This document shows, in pieces, positions 16,089-24,809 of a stretch of DNA of 64,000 nucleotides. Below the pieces are notes generated by a model. It had not been told where the DNA came from. It saw nothing but the letters and a program-made list of their open reading frames with translations, and did no database searches. The position numbers and the translations under genes were made by a program. The DNA comes from JAJFJD01 sp965228695 (GTDB lineage: Bacteria; Pseudomonadota; Alphaproteobacteria; UBA8366). The stretch's first letter is position 1, and each line of letters starts with the position of its first letter. The stretch is taken from contig CBDDIB010000002.1 in assembly GCA_965228695.1 (NCBI GenBank), forward strand, positions 4,030,001 through 4,094,000, written 5' to 3'.

Positions 16089-16520
16089 ATGTATGTCGAT
16101 ACCATCCTGAAGAAGAAGGGCGATGCCGTCATCGCCGTAGAGCCGGCGGACTTGATCTCGAAAGCGGCTCAAATACTGCACGAAAATCGGATCGGTGCGG
16201 CGCTGGTCAAGCGCGCCTCCGGTGACATTGTCGGAATCATCTCTGAGCGGGATATCGTGCGCGGCGTATCGCGCCACCAGGACGACTGTCTGTCGATGCG
16301 GGTCGACGAGCTGATGACCAGTCCGGTCATTACCTGCACGTCAAATGACAGCATCGATCAGGTCATGCAGCTCATGACCGATCAGCGCATTCGCCATCTG
16401 CCTGTCGTCGACGGCGAAAAACTCAGCGGCGTCATTTCGATCGGCGACGTGGTGAAGCAACGCATTTCGGAAATCGAGCATGAATCCGAAGCGTTGAAAC
16501 AGTATATTTCGGCCGGCTAG
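16089..16520 (+). CDS. Two-CBS-domain protein
   Basis: A 143-residue protein made of one CBS pair (a Bateman module): residues about 8-68 with IGAALVKRASGDIVGIISERDIV and 77-135 with IRHLPVVDGEKLSGVISIGDVV. Such stand-alone modules bind adenine nucleotides and act as energy sensors. ATG 16089 has AAGGAGA at 5-6 bases. It converges with the universal stress protein gene, from which a bidirectional terminator separates it. Confidence 0.85.
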   Translation: MYVDTILKKKGDAVIAVEPADLISKAAQILHENRIGAALVKRASGDIVGIISERDIVRGVSRHQDDCLSMRVDELMTSPVITCTSNDSIDQVMQLMTDQRIRHLPVVDGEKLSGVISIGDVVKQRISEIEHESEALKQYISAG

Positions 16521-16545
16521 CGCTACCGGGCACGCCGATCTCACG

Positions 16546-16571
16546 CAAAAAAGACGCCGTTTTACGGCGTC
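16546..16571. terminator. Bidirectional terminator between CBS and Usp genes
   Basis: GACGCCGT (16553-16560) and ACGGCGTC (16564-16571) form an 8-bp stem with a TTT loop. A run of six A's precedes it, giving a U-tract on the minus strand. Confidence 0.7.
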
Positions 16572-16601
16572 GTTCTGCATTTTGCGCACGGCCCCGCCGC
16601 A

Positions 16602-17468
16602 TTAGTGCGACATCAGCACCGGGATCGTCGCGTTGGACAAAATGTGATCGGTTGCACCACCGAAGATCATCTGGCGCACGCGGCTTTGTGTGTAGGCCCC
16701 CTTCACCAGAAGGTCCGCATCCAGATCGGCAGCTTCTTCCAAGAAGGCCCGGCCCGGATTGCGGTTGAGGGCGGGGCAATCCTTATGAACCGCGGGTACG
16801 CCATTGCGCTGCAGTTGTCGGGCGACTTCCGCCGTGCTCGGCCCGGCAACGCCGAAACCGTCAATGGCGATCACCGTTACCGCTTTCGCCCTGACGAGGA
16901 AGGGCATCGAGAAGGCCACCGTCCGCGCCGTCTCGGTGCTGCCGTTCCAGGCGATGACGACGGAGTCGCCGAGCTTTTCCGGCGGCGTCGGCGGCGCGAT
17001 CAAGATTGGCCGACCGCCTTCGAACAAGGCCGCCTCCAAGATGCTCATCGCCGCGATGTTGGCCCCCTTCACGGGCCGCGAAACCACGGTGATATCGAAG
17101 ACCCGGCTGCGCGTGCCGACGATTTCCGAATTTGGTGATTCCTCCTCGACCCATGCGGCAACCGGCGCATCCGTCGGATTGGCGCTGGGGTCGACCATCG
17201 GCACGCCCTTGCGCTCCATGAAATTGTTGAACTGGCTGTGAACCCGTTCCCGGCGATCGCGATCCTGGCGCTCGACGCTCTCGACCAGTTCGGGCGTCGT
17301 CACGACCAGCCCCTCGCCCGCGACGACCATCGCGCCGGCCGAGGTCGGCTGATAGTAGAGCCCTTCGACATAGCTGCCGAAGGTTTGCGCGGTCAGCAGC
17401 GCGGTTTCGAGCATCGAGGGTAAGCCGTCACTTTCCTCGATTGGAATCAAAATTGTTTTCATTGTCAT
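16602..17468 (-). CDS. Universal stress protein, two Usp domains
   Basis: A 288-residue cytosolic protein with two Usp folds, the first about residues 3-145 (KTILIPIEES...), the second 155-288 (SVVIAWNGSTETARTVAFSMPFL). The second ends with LVKGAYTQSRVRQMIFGGATDHIL and PVLMSH; G-x2-G-x9-G(S/T)-type ATP-binding elements are only partly present. I start at ATG 17468 because GGGAGG lies 9 bases upstream; ATG 17462 is the alternative. Function is stress tolerance of unknown mechanism. Confidence 0.85.
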   Translation of the reverse strand: MTMKTILIPIEESDGLPSMLETALLTAQTFGSYVEGLYYQPTSAGAMVVAGEGLVVTTPELVESVERQDRDRRERVHSQFNNFMERKGVPMVDPSANPTDAPVAAWVEEESPNSEIVGTRSRVFDITVVSRPVKGANIAAMSILEAALFEGGRPILIAPPTPPEKLGDSVVIAWNGSTETARTVAFSMPFLVRAKAVTVIAIDGFGVAGPSTAEVARQLQRNGVPAVHKDCPALNRNPGRAFLEEAADLDADLLVKGAYTQSRVRQMIFGGATDHILSNATIPVLMSH

Positions 17469-17631
17469 TTGGTTCAGCCTCCCAGCCCCGGGATGGAGCA
17501 ACTATTCGGACGCATGGCGGATCGCCCGTCTGAACGCCAAAACGGTAGCTCAGAACCGCGCTGAAACCAAGCGTTGGGATGCGCAATAAGTGGTAAATCA
17601 CCCTGTCCGAAGGGGCTAATGTCCGATCGGC

Positions 17632-18834
17632 CTACTCCGCGGGCGCCGAGGCCGGCTTATCCTGATCGGACGAGGGCAGCGCCAGGATCAGCAGCACCAC
17701 CAGCACGCCCGCCGCCCCCAGCCCTCCGAACAGCCAAGACATGCTTCCCGTGGCTTCCCGGACGAAGGCAATGGCCTGAATCGCCAGCGGGCCGCACAGG
17801 AAGGACAGGACGAATTTGCTGCCGAAAGCGATGCCGTGATGTTTCTCCGGCGCATATCGGGCCAGCATCATGTTTTCCGCCGGCTGCGAGGCGACATTCG
17901 CCATCAACGCAAGGGCGGCTATTCCGACCAAGCCGATCCCCGCGATCGCCGCCGTCAGCGAGACGAAGATCATCTGGCAGAACCAGCACAGCAGATAAAC
18001 CTTCTTAAGGGCCAGCCGGTCCGCCAGATATCCCCCGACCAACTGCATAAGCCCACCGGTTACGAAGACGAAGGAGGTCAGCAGTCCGGCGACCATCGGA
18101 TCGCTGCCGACGATGTCGCCCAGTTCCTCGGAGAACATTTTCGGCAAGCCGTTTTGCATTACGTTGTAGGTCACCGAGCCGACGAACATCGCGCCGACAA
18201 GTCCGATGAAGACCCGTACCGTGTCGCCGCGGCTTTGCGGGCGCTGCGGGGCTTTCTGCGGCGGCGCGGCGGACATCTTGCCGGCCACGACGCAATAGAG
18301 CATCGCCAACCCGGTCAACAGGCAGACGATGCCCGGTACGATAAACGCGGCCCGCCAGCCGAATCCCGCGATCAGCGTTCCGGCGACGATTCCCGCGCCC
18401 GCGGTCCCGAAGCTGCCGAAAATGCCGTTCACCGCCAAAATTTTACCGGTGTTGCTTTCCGCGTTGCGGATCAACCAGGGAATCCCGACCGGATGATAGA
18501 TCGCCGCGAAAACGCCGAGCGCCGACAGGCCCAGCATCATCGCGGTCGGCCCCTCGATCAGCCCGCAGACGATCGACGACGCCCCCATACCGATGAAGAA
18601 AACGGTCATCATCACCCGCGCGGTGAACTTGTCGCCCAACCGGCCGGCCGGCAGCGCCATCACGCCCACCAGCAGCGCACCCCAGGTCCAGAGCCGCAGC
18701 AGCTCCTCATAAGAGAGGGTCCAGTCGCGCTCAAGCTGCAGGACGATCACCGCGTAAAACGCAGTGAAGAGATGGATATAGAAATGCCCGATATTGGCGA
18801 ACAATAAGGATAAACGCGCCGACCCGCTCGTCAT
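17632..18834 (-). CDS. Major facilitator superfamily transporter
   Basis: A 400-residue inner-membrane protein with about 12 hydrophobic helices. The loop between helices 2 and 3 has GRLGDKFTAR, the MFS signature (G...D+..+R), repeated in the second half as GYLADRLALKK. A central loop of about 35 residues (AAPPQKAPQRPQSRGDT) divides the halves. Substrate unknown. ATG 18834 follows GGGAG at 8 bases. cutA lies 187 bases upstream on the same strand. Confidence 0.85.
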   Translation of the reverse strand: MTSGSARLSLLFANIGHFYIHLFTAFYAVIVLQLERDWTLSYEELLRLWTWGALLVGVMALPAGRLGDKFTARVMMTVFFIGMGASSIVCGLIEGPTAMMLGLSALGVFAAIYHPVGIPWLIRNAESNTGKILAVNGIFGSFGTAGAGIVAGTLIAGFGWRAAFIVPGIVCLLTGLAMLYCVVAGKMSAAPPQKAPQRPQSRGDTVRVFIGLVGAMFVGSVTYNVMQNGLPKMFSEELGDIVGSDPMVAGLLTSFVFVTGGLMQLVGGYLADRLALKKVYLLCWFCQMIFVSLTAAIAGIGLVGIAALALMANVASQPAENMMLARYAPEKHHGIAFGSKFVLSFLCGPLAIQAIAFVREATGSMSWLFGGLGAAGVLVVLLILALPSSDQDKPASAPAE

Positions 18835-19021
18835 CGGTCAATCTCCCGCACGTCGTTTCCATCGCCGGTTACGGCCGCGGACACGACAGATGTTTGGCCC
18901 GCAATCGCAGAGCCGTCGTCAATCTGCCAGGGCGCTTCCGTTGCGGCAAGCAACGGCACGGCACAACCGTTATGCAAAATTGTTGGGATGCGGCAGGGCG
19001 TGCCGGCGTATTTGCCAGCCG

Positions 19022-19336
19022 CTATGCCGTCTCCGCCGCGATCCAAGCCAGAAAATCCTCGCTTCCGCCGGTAAGCGGCAGCGAGACGACGCAGGGACAA
19101 TCGTAACTGTGGAGTTCCTGGATTTTTTCGGTCAGCGCGGGCACAAGATCTTCGCGGGTCTTCGCGATCAGGATCGCCTCATCGCTTTCCTGCACCGCGC
19201 CCTCCCAGCGATAGACCGATGTCATGCCGTCGAAAACATTGGCGCAGGCGGCGAGCCGGTTCTCGACCAGCGCGCGGGCGAGACGCCGTGCCTCGTCGCG
19301 ATCGGACGCGGTGATATAGACAAAACAGCCTTTCAT
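19022..19336 (-). CDS. cutA: CutA1-type divalent-ion tolerance protein
   Basis: A 104-residue PII-like trimer protein. FVYITASDRDEARRLARALVENRLAACANVF is the standard N-terminal half, followed by SVYRWEGAVQESDEAILIAKT and YDCPCVVSLPLTGGSEDFLAWI. It has the conserved Cys pair of the family (LAACANV and CPC). Named for copper tolerance in E. coli, but its real role is unclear. I use ATG 19336; a TTG further upstream would remove the GGAGG signal from the leader. Confidence 0.92.
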   Translation of the reverse strand: MKGCFVYITASDRDEARRLARALVENRLAACANVFDGMTSVYRWEGAVQESDEAILIAKTREDLVPALTEKIQELHSYDCPCVVSLPLTGGSEDFLAWIAAETA

Positions 19337-19469
19337 TTTCCGGATTACCTCCAAATTACCCGCCGGCGCCTTGGCGGGTCCTTCTTTCTATCCTACCATC
19401 AAGGGAAGCAAGATCGCAGAAGCGACAAACCAAAAAAAACCGAGACTCGCACCGTCAGGGGAACAGGGG

Positions 19470-19757
19470 ATGGTTGAGGCCAAGACTCGCGATATTTCCG
19501 AGCAATACGTCAAGACAACGCCGAGGCGCAAGGCATCGGCACGCCCCTCCGCCGCGCAAAGCGCTTGGCTGCGCCGTGGGTTGACGCAACCCGGCGGTAA
19601 ACTGCCGCTGTTCGATCAGACAGGACGGCGCATCAACGAGCGGACGATCCGCAGTTGCCTCGACCAGGGCTGGGCCGAGCCGTGGTTCGAGAACCCGATC
19701 AAGCCCGACTGGCTGGTCTGTAAACTAACTGATCACGGCCGAAAAGCCATCGAGTAG
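19470..19757 (+). CDS. Conserved small hypothetical protein
   Basis: A 95-residue basic protein starting at ATG 19470 directly behind AGGGG repeats. The conserved-looking part is QSAWLRRGLTQPGGKLPLFD followed by RTIRSCLDQGWAEPWF and WLVCKLTDHGRKAIE, suggesting a small winged-helix-like fold. It has no signal peptide. I cannot name a function. The open frame continues upstream to 19371, but that part lacks conserved character. Confidence 0.6.
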   Translation: MVEAKTRDISEQYVKTTPRRKASARPSAAQSAWLRRGLTQPGGKLPLFDQTGRRINERTIRSCLDQGWAEPWFENPIKPDWLVCKLTDHGRKAIE

Positions 19758-19928
19758 TATCCCTTTAGCGCCTTCATACCCGTGCCATTCCGCTTCACAA
19801 GAAGTTGAAGCGGCTATCCTTAATTTGATTCGCCCCCGTGACGGGACCTCGCTGTAATTGGATACCGGTTTCAATCATCAAGGCAATGCCCTGGTGTCCA
19901 GCCGCAAATCAAAAATCAGGAGGCTTCC

Positions 19929-20177
19929 ATGCTTAAGAAAACCGTTACCACATTGAGTGTTGCCGCTCTCGCCGCTTCGGTCGTCGCGCTGCCGACCGCA
20001 GTATCCGCTGCCGACGCGCCGTCCACGATCCAGCTCGCCGCGTGTAAACCGTGTAAACCATGTAAGGCGAAAGCGGCCTGTAAGCCCTGCAACCCCTGCA
20101 AAGCGAAAGCGGCTTGCAGCCCCTGTAAGGCCAAGAAGGCCTGCGCCCCCTGCAACCCCTGCAAGGCCAAGAAGTAA
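19929..20177 (+). CDS. Secreted Cys-Pro-Lys-rich repeat peptide
   Basis: An 82-residue precursor starting at ATG 19929 after AGGAGG at 6 bases. Residues 1-28 are a clear Sec signal peptide with an AVSAAD cleavage region. The mature part of about 54 residues is almost only Cys, Pro, Lys, Ala and Asn, built from repeats like CKPCKPCKAKAA, with 11 cysteines in CxPC spacing. This composition suggests metal (copper, zinc) binding or thiol buffering in the periplasm, but no function is known to me. A terminator follows directly, so it is monocistronic and could be highly expressed. Confidence 0.75.
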   Translation: MLKKTVTTLSVAALAASVVALPTAVSAADAPSTIQLAACKPCKPCKAKAACKPCNPCKAKAACSPCKAKKACAPCNPCKAKK

Positions 20178-20200
20178 CACGCCGCACGACATTCGCGACG

Positions 20201-20236
20201 AAGGAGGCGCCCGGCCCTGCCGCGGCGCCTTTCTTC
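20201..20236 (+). terminator. Intrinsic terminator after the Cys-rich peptide gene
   Basis: AGGCGCC (20205-20211) pairs with GGCGCCT (20224-20230) and is followed by TTCTTCGTTC; an A/G-rich arm before it extends the pairing partly. Confidence 0.65.
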
Positions 20237-20252
20237 GTTCCTAAGACGAGGT

Positions 20253-21344
20253 TTAAATCGGCGTTAGGGGAGCTTGTAATTGGGTCCCTGGCACGATGAT
20301 GCCGCCGCGATCGCCGACATCGATGCTGCCGTACCGTTCCGCAAATGACGGCGGCATCGACGGCCCGTTCGGCGGACAGACCCAAAGCCGGAGCAGATAC
20401 CGGCGCCGTTCGGGCTCGGGCCAATCTTCGTAGCCGTCACGGGCGTGAAAGATATGATGATTGCAGAGGAACTGCATATCGCCGGCGCTAAACTCCATCC
20501 GCATGAAAACCGCCGGATCGTTCATGATCTCGTCGATCAGATCGAGCAATTCTAGCTGCGGCTCCGTAAACCGCGGCACGTCGTCGAAACGCTGCACCGA
20601 CCGGATATATGTCCCGGAATAGTGGCTGAACAGACGGCCCCCGTACCATTGAAAGATCGGCATGATCCACCAGGGGTCTTTTCCCTCGGGCACCTCCCCG
20701 CGACGATCCCGATAGATCGGCTCGAACATCAGCGGCGCCAGATCGGGCCGTCTTTTCCAAATTTCGTTGTGGACGGTGATCGAGCTGACGATTTTGCTGG
20801 CGCCGCCCTTCATCGCCGGGCGCAGGCAGAACAATCCGACGATATCCACTGAATCCGTGTGGAATTCGAGTTTGCCCGGCGCGCGGTATCCCCGCTGATT
20901 GTCGTTATGATGATGGTCGTGCCCGACATCGCAGACATGCCCCAGGACATGGCCCTCGCCGTTCTGCGACCGCAGCGAACCCAGATGCGCGCCGATACCG
21001 AAGTAGATCCGCGCTGATTCTTCCTTCGAGTATGAGTCGACCGGGATCCGCCGGATGAGCGTGAACGCACGGCCGTCCATCACATCCGCCCGCAAAACCA
21101 CGAGTTTCGGTCCCAGCGTCGGAAGCGGAAAATCGGCCTTCGTGATGTCGATGATGCGCGGGCAGTTCCGTTCGCTGACCCGCAGGGCGGCATCGATCTC
21201 CGCCAAATGTTCCGCCGTCAGCGAGAAGATCCACTCGGACCGGGACGCCATATCGGGCCCGTACCACGCCGCCGGCGATTCGATCGGACCGTCGGTTCCC
21301 TGATGATTTCCCGGTACGGCCATGGAGGATACGTCCGCGGGCAT
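20253..21344 (-). CDS. TauD/TfdA-family Fe(II)/2-oxoglutarate dioxygenase
   Basis: A 363-residue protein. The iron-binding HxD lies in LEFHTDSVDIVGLFCLR (about 159-175) and the distal His in CNHHIFHARDGYEDW (about 314-328), with the 2-oxoglutarate Arg in RRYLLRLWV. This is the layout of the TauD family, which hydroxylates or cleaves small substrates. The His-rich loop GHDHHHNDNQRGYRAPGKL before the HxD is characteristic of a plant/fungal-like subgroup with unknown substrate. ATG 21344 has AGGAGAG at 6 bases. An alcohol dehydrogenase gene lies 62 bases upstream on the same strand and may be co-transcribed. Confidence 0.85.
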   Translation of the reverse strand: MPADVSSMAVPGNHQGTDGPIESPAAWYGPDMASRSEWIFSLTAEHLAEIDAALRVSERNCPRIIDITKADFPLPTLGPKLVVLRADVMDGRAFTLIRRIPVDSYSKEESARIYFGIGAHLGSLRSQNGEGHVLGHVCDVGHDHHHNDNQRGYRAPGKLEFHTDSVDIVGLFCLRPAMKGGASKIVSSITVHNEIWKRRPDLAPLMFEPIYRDRRGEVPEGKDPWWIMPIFQWYGGRLFSHYSGTYIRSVQRFDDVPRFTEPQLELLDLIDEIMNDPAVFMRMEFSAGDMQFLCNHHIFHARDGYEDWPEPERRRYLLRLWVCPPNGPSMPPSFAERYGSIDVGDRGGIIVPGTQLQAPLTPI

Positions 21345-21406
21345 CGCACTCTCTCCTGTAAATCAATGAACTTGGCGATCTCTGAGCCTGGCAATCATCG
21401 AGGCCG

Positions 21407-22456
21407 CTACGGCACGAGAACGACGCGGCCTGAAACTCTACCATTTTTTAAATCGTACAACGTCGCATCGGCTTGATCCAGCGGTCGCGTTTCGACCGCC
21501 ACGGGTCCGAATTGCCCGGACCGGGCCATATCCATCAATTCGCGGAAATCCTCCAAAGACCCGACGTAGGAACCACGCACGGTCACCTCGCGGAGGGGAA
21601 AATGCGGCACTGGAAGGGTAAGGCTCCCGCCGAACAATCCGACGATCACCAGGTTTCCACCCTTTCTGAGTATATCGAATCCGAATCGGGCCGACTCCGC
21701 CGAGCCCACGAAGTCCACGACGCCCGCAGCACCCCCCGTTTCTTTCAGGAATTGCCGGACGGCATCCGGCGCGGCGGGATCGAAAACGTCGCGTGCGCCC
21801 GCTCCCTTCGCAGCCTGTCGGCTGGCGCTTGCGATATCGGCCGCATAGCCGGCGGCACCCGTTACCGGTTCGGCGAGCCGCACGGCCGCCAATCCAACGC
21901 CCCCGGCGCCGAGAATCACAAGCGGATCGCCCTCTCCGAGCGTCCCGAGCTTCTTGAGCGCACCGAAAGCGGTCAGACCGGAGCAGGCGTAGGTGCAGGC
22001 CTCGGCAACCGGCATTGGTTCGAACGGCAGAAGATACCGGGGATGCGGCACCATGACATGATCGCTGTAGCCGCCGTCGACATTGACACCAAGGTTCCGC
22101 GGCCTACGACAGAACTGTTCATCGCCCGACGCACATGTCTCACAGCGTCCGCACCCGATCCATGGATACACGACGCGGCGATCACCGACGGCGGCCGAGC
22201 CGGCGGCATCGGCGCCGACAGCGACCACCTCACCGGCGACCTCGTGTCCGGGCGTCATTGGAAGCGGCACTCCGCGGGACAGATCCATCCGCCCCTCCGA
22301 TCCGAGATCGAAGTACCCGTCGCGGATATGGACATCGCTATGACACGCGCCGCAGGCGGCAATTTTCAATAGTACCTGCGTTCCGGCCGCCGCCGGTGTT
22401 TCGGACTGTGTGCTCGTCAGGGGGCTTCCGAACGCCGTAATTTTGAAACTGCGCAT
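21407..22456 (-). CDS. Zinc-dependent alcohol dehydrogenase
   Basis: A 349-residue medium-chain dehydrogenase. Catalytic zinc site: CGACHSDVHIRDG (about 34-46) with GHEVAGEV; structural zinc site: GCGRCETCASGDEQFC (about 98-113). The NAD(P) loop is LGAGGVGLAAV near residue 180. All zinc ligands are present. Substrate not predictable. It precedes the TauD-like dioxygenase on the minus strand, suggesting a short oxidation pathway. Confidence 0.9.
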   Translation of the reverse strand: MRSFKITAFGSPLTSTQSETPAAAGTQVLLKIAACGACHSDVHIRDGYFDLGSEGRMDLSRGVPLPMTPGHEVAGEVVAVGADAAGSAAVGDRRVVYPWIGCGRCETCASGDEQFCRRPRNLGVNVDGGYSDHVMVPHPRYLLPFEPMPVAEACTYACSGLTAFGALKKLGTLGEGDPLVILGAGGVGLAAVRLAEPVTGAAGYAADIASASRQAAKGAGARDVFDPAAPDAVRQFLKETGGAAGVVDFVGSAESARFGFDILRKGGNLVIVGLFGGSLTLPVPHFPLREVTVRGSYVGSLEDFRELMDMARSGQFGPVAVETRPLDQADATLYDLKNGRVSGRVVLVP

Positions 22457-22860
22457 GTCAGGTGTGGTGCCCTAATCATTGCGGGTAAGACCTAATTTAT
22501 CGCCGTTTTCCGGCTCGGCACAGCCCAATTGCAATATCGGAAATTCGAAACCTGCAACCGATATCCGCGCCATCCGACGAACCGCAACTATCAATCGCGC
22601 CAATAAACTTCTATAGTGTTTAACAAGAGCGGTATCTTGCGGGTTGGTTTTCTTTCAAATACCGCGAAGAAGAAGAAACGTGAGGCTAGCGAACTGCGGC
22701 TGCAACGCGCCTTTTGGCACGGACCGCGCCATCGCAGCAAATCGTTACAACGCAAGAATCGAATGCGATGGCAGGGCAATCGAACGGCGCGAAGACGCCG
22801 TGGGTTCGTTCGTAAAACTAACAAGAAAAAAACGGAACCATAAACAAGGAGATTTGGGAG
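22457..22860 (+). promoter_or_regulatory. Promoter and long leader region of the first substrate-binding protein gene
   Basis: This 404-base stretch has no convincing gene. TATAGT at about 22613-22618 is a plausible -10 element, which would give a leader of about 240 bases ending in AAGGAG before the ATG. The same TATAGT element occurs before the second copy (about 24679). Lys/Arg-rich frames inside the leader have no ribosome-binding site. Confidence 0.35.
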
Positions 22861-24486
22861 ATGAAAAAGCCCTCTCTATCGTTTGGGTCCACACTTCTGC
22901 TTGGTACTGCACTGGCGTTCGGTGGGGTTTCCGTGGCGGCAGCCGCGGAAAAACCGGTGAACGGTGGCGTACTCAGCTTCGTTGTGGGCAGTAAGATCCC
23001 GTCTTATGACGGACATCAAGAGACGACCTTCGGCATGATCCATCCGATCCGGCCGTTCTATAGCCTTCTCGTCCGCATCAACCCGGATAACCCGCAGTCA
23101 CCGACAGACATTATCTGCGATCTCTGCGAAGGCAAGTGGGTTACCAGCAACGACGGGAAAACCTATACCTTCAAACTTAAGAAGAACGTCAAGTTCCATG
23201 ATGGCACGCCGCTAACGTCGGCCGACATCAAGGCGACGTTCGACAAGATCATTTTCCCGCCGAAGGGTGTGCCGAGTTCGCGGAAAGCGTGGTACACGCA
23301 GGTCGCATCGATCAAGGCGCCGGATAAATATACGGTGGTCTTCGACCTGAAGCGGCCGCTGCCCGCGTTGATCCCCGCCTTCGCATCGCCATTCAACTTC
23401 GTGTATTCGAAGAAGGATCTCGATACCAACGGGTATTCCTGGCACAAGAAAAACATCAACGGTACCGGCGCGTTCAAGTTTGTGCAGCATCAGCCCGGTG
23501 CGTTCGTCGAGGGCGCGAAAAATCCTGATTTCCATAGGACGGGGCTGCCGTATCTCGATGGGTATAAGGCAATCTCGGCCCCGAAGATGTCGGTTCGCCT
23601 GCAGGCGATCCGTGGTGACCGGGCGGCTATCGAGTTCCGCGGTTTCCCGCCGAAAGCCCGTGACGATCTCGTCAAGGCGCTCGGCGATAAAATCAGGGTC
23701 CAGGAAAGCGACTGGAACGTTCTGATGGGTGCGGCGCCCAACCAAAAGATCAAACGGTTCCAAGATCCCCGCGTACGCCGAGCGCTTACCTATGCGTTCG
23801 ATCGTTGGGGCGGATCCAAGTTCCTGTCGAAGATCGCCCTGATCAAGACCGTTGGCGGTATTACCTTCCCGAAACATCCGCTCGCTCCGACGGATGATTG
23901 GATGAAGAAGAACCTTCCCGGATTTGACCCCGATGTTAAGGCAAACCGGGCCAAGGCGAAGCAACTGCTGAAAGACGCCGGGCATCCCAACGTCAAGGTG
24001 ACGCTGTGGAACCGCGCCGTCGACCAACCCTATAAGGTCGTCGGAACATGGTTCATCGACCAATGGCGCAAGGTTGGTGTCAAGGCCGATCAGAAGGTTC
24101 TGCCTTCGGGGCCGTGGTATGCGGGTCTGCGCAAGACGCGTGATTTCGATGTGGCCATTGCGTTCAATGCGCAAACGGTCATCAATCCGACGATCGACGT
24201 GTCGAAATGGATCCGGGATGCCGGAAACAACTACACGAACCACCAGGACGACAAGACGACCGAGCTGTACCTTGAGATGCTCTATGAGAACGATCCCAAG
24301 AAACAGTTCGAGAAAATGCGGAAATACGAGCTGCACGTCCTCAAGGACGAGGTCCACTTCCTGCCGGCATTCTGGTGGTACAAGATCAACCCGCATCGTT
24401 CATACGTGAAGGGTTGGAAAATCGCTCCGAGCCATTACTTGAACCAGGCGTTGGATCAGGTTTGGATCGATCCGAAACTTCGATAG
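22861..24486 (+). CDS. ABC-transporter substrate-binding protein, family 5 (copy 1 of 2)
   Basis: A 541-residue periplasmic binding protein of the oligopeptide/dipeptide (SBP_bac_5) type. Residues 1-28 are a Sec signal peptide ending AVAAAA-like before EKPVNGGVLSF. KNVKFHDGTPLTSADIKATF (about 103-122) is the family signature and FQDPRVRRALTYAFDR (about 300) the conserved lobe-2 helix. ATG has AAGGAG upstream and a strong terminator follows, so it is a single-gene unit. No permease or ATPase gene is near; it must work with a transporter encoded elsewhere or act as a receptor. It is nearly the same as the next gene over long stretches. Confidence 0.93.
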   Translation: MKKPSLSFGSTLLLGTALAFGGVSVAAAAEKPVNGGVLSFVVGSKIPSYDGHQETTFGMIHPIRPFYSLLVRINPDNPQSPTDIICDLCEGKWVTSNDGKTYTFKLKKNVKFHDGTPLTSADIKATFDKIIFPPKGVPSSRKAWYTQVASIKAPDKYTVVFDLKRPLPALIPAFASPFNFVYSKKDLDTNGYSWHKKNINGTGAFKFVQHQPGAFVEGAKNPDFHRTGLPYLDGYKAISAPKMSVRLQAIRGDRAAIEFRGFPPKARDDLVKALGDKIRVQESDWNVLMGAAPNQKIKRFQDPRVRRALTYAFDRWGGSKFLSKIALIKTVGGITFPKHPLAPTDDWMKKNLPGFDPDVKANRAKAKQLLKDAGHPNVKVTLWNRAVDQPYKVVGTWFIDQWRKVGVKADQKVLPSGPWYAGLRKTRDFDVAIAFNAQTVINPTIDVSKWIRDAGNNYTNHQDDKTTELYLEMLYENDPKKQFEKMRKYELHVLKDEVHFLPAFWWYKINPHRSYVKGWKIAPSHYLNQALDQVWIDPKLR

Positions 24487-24511
24487 TCCGTTATTCGACC
24501 AATGTTGCACT

Positions 24512-24539
24512 GCCCTCTCTTCGGAGAGGGCATTTTTTT
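24512..24539 (+). terminator. Intrinsic terminator of SBP copy 1
   Basis: GCCCTCTC-TTCG-GAGAGGGC, an 8-bp stem with a UUCG tetraloop, is followed by ATTTTTTTG. It is textbook-strong. Confidence 0.92.
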
Positions 24540-24809
24540 GCGTCCATCGGACCGATGCCTCGAGAATGACGGATTTCTGGGGATTCCCGCCGGAATAGGC
24601 CGTTTCGCTAGGCCGGCTGGAAAGATAGTTTACCGGTACCGTGTTAGTGCTCTTGTTTGTATGGCGTTTCACCTCTTATAGTAACCCCAGGTTTTCAACT
24701 GCGTTGCCGGTGTCAGATTGGTTCTGCAGATTGAAACGTTCAACTTGGTCACACTTCAACAACCACCATAACAATCAAAAAACGAGACAATCTTTAAAGG
24801 AGTTTGGGA

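Noticed and set aside
22616..22994. Lys/Arg-rich short frames in the leader of SBP copy 1
   Set aside because: No ribosome-binding site, composition is that of an untranslated purine-rich leader, and there is no counterpart before copy 2.
23212..24396. Long antisense frame opposite SBP copy 1 (and a similar one opposite copy 2 at 25308-26402)
   Set aside because: No ribosome-binding site or known motif; both arise from the codon pattern of the duplicated binding-protein genes.
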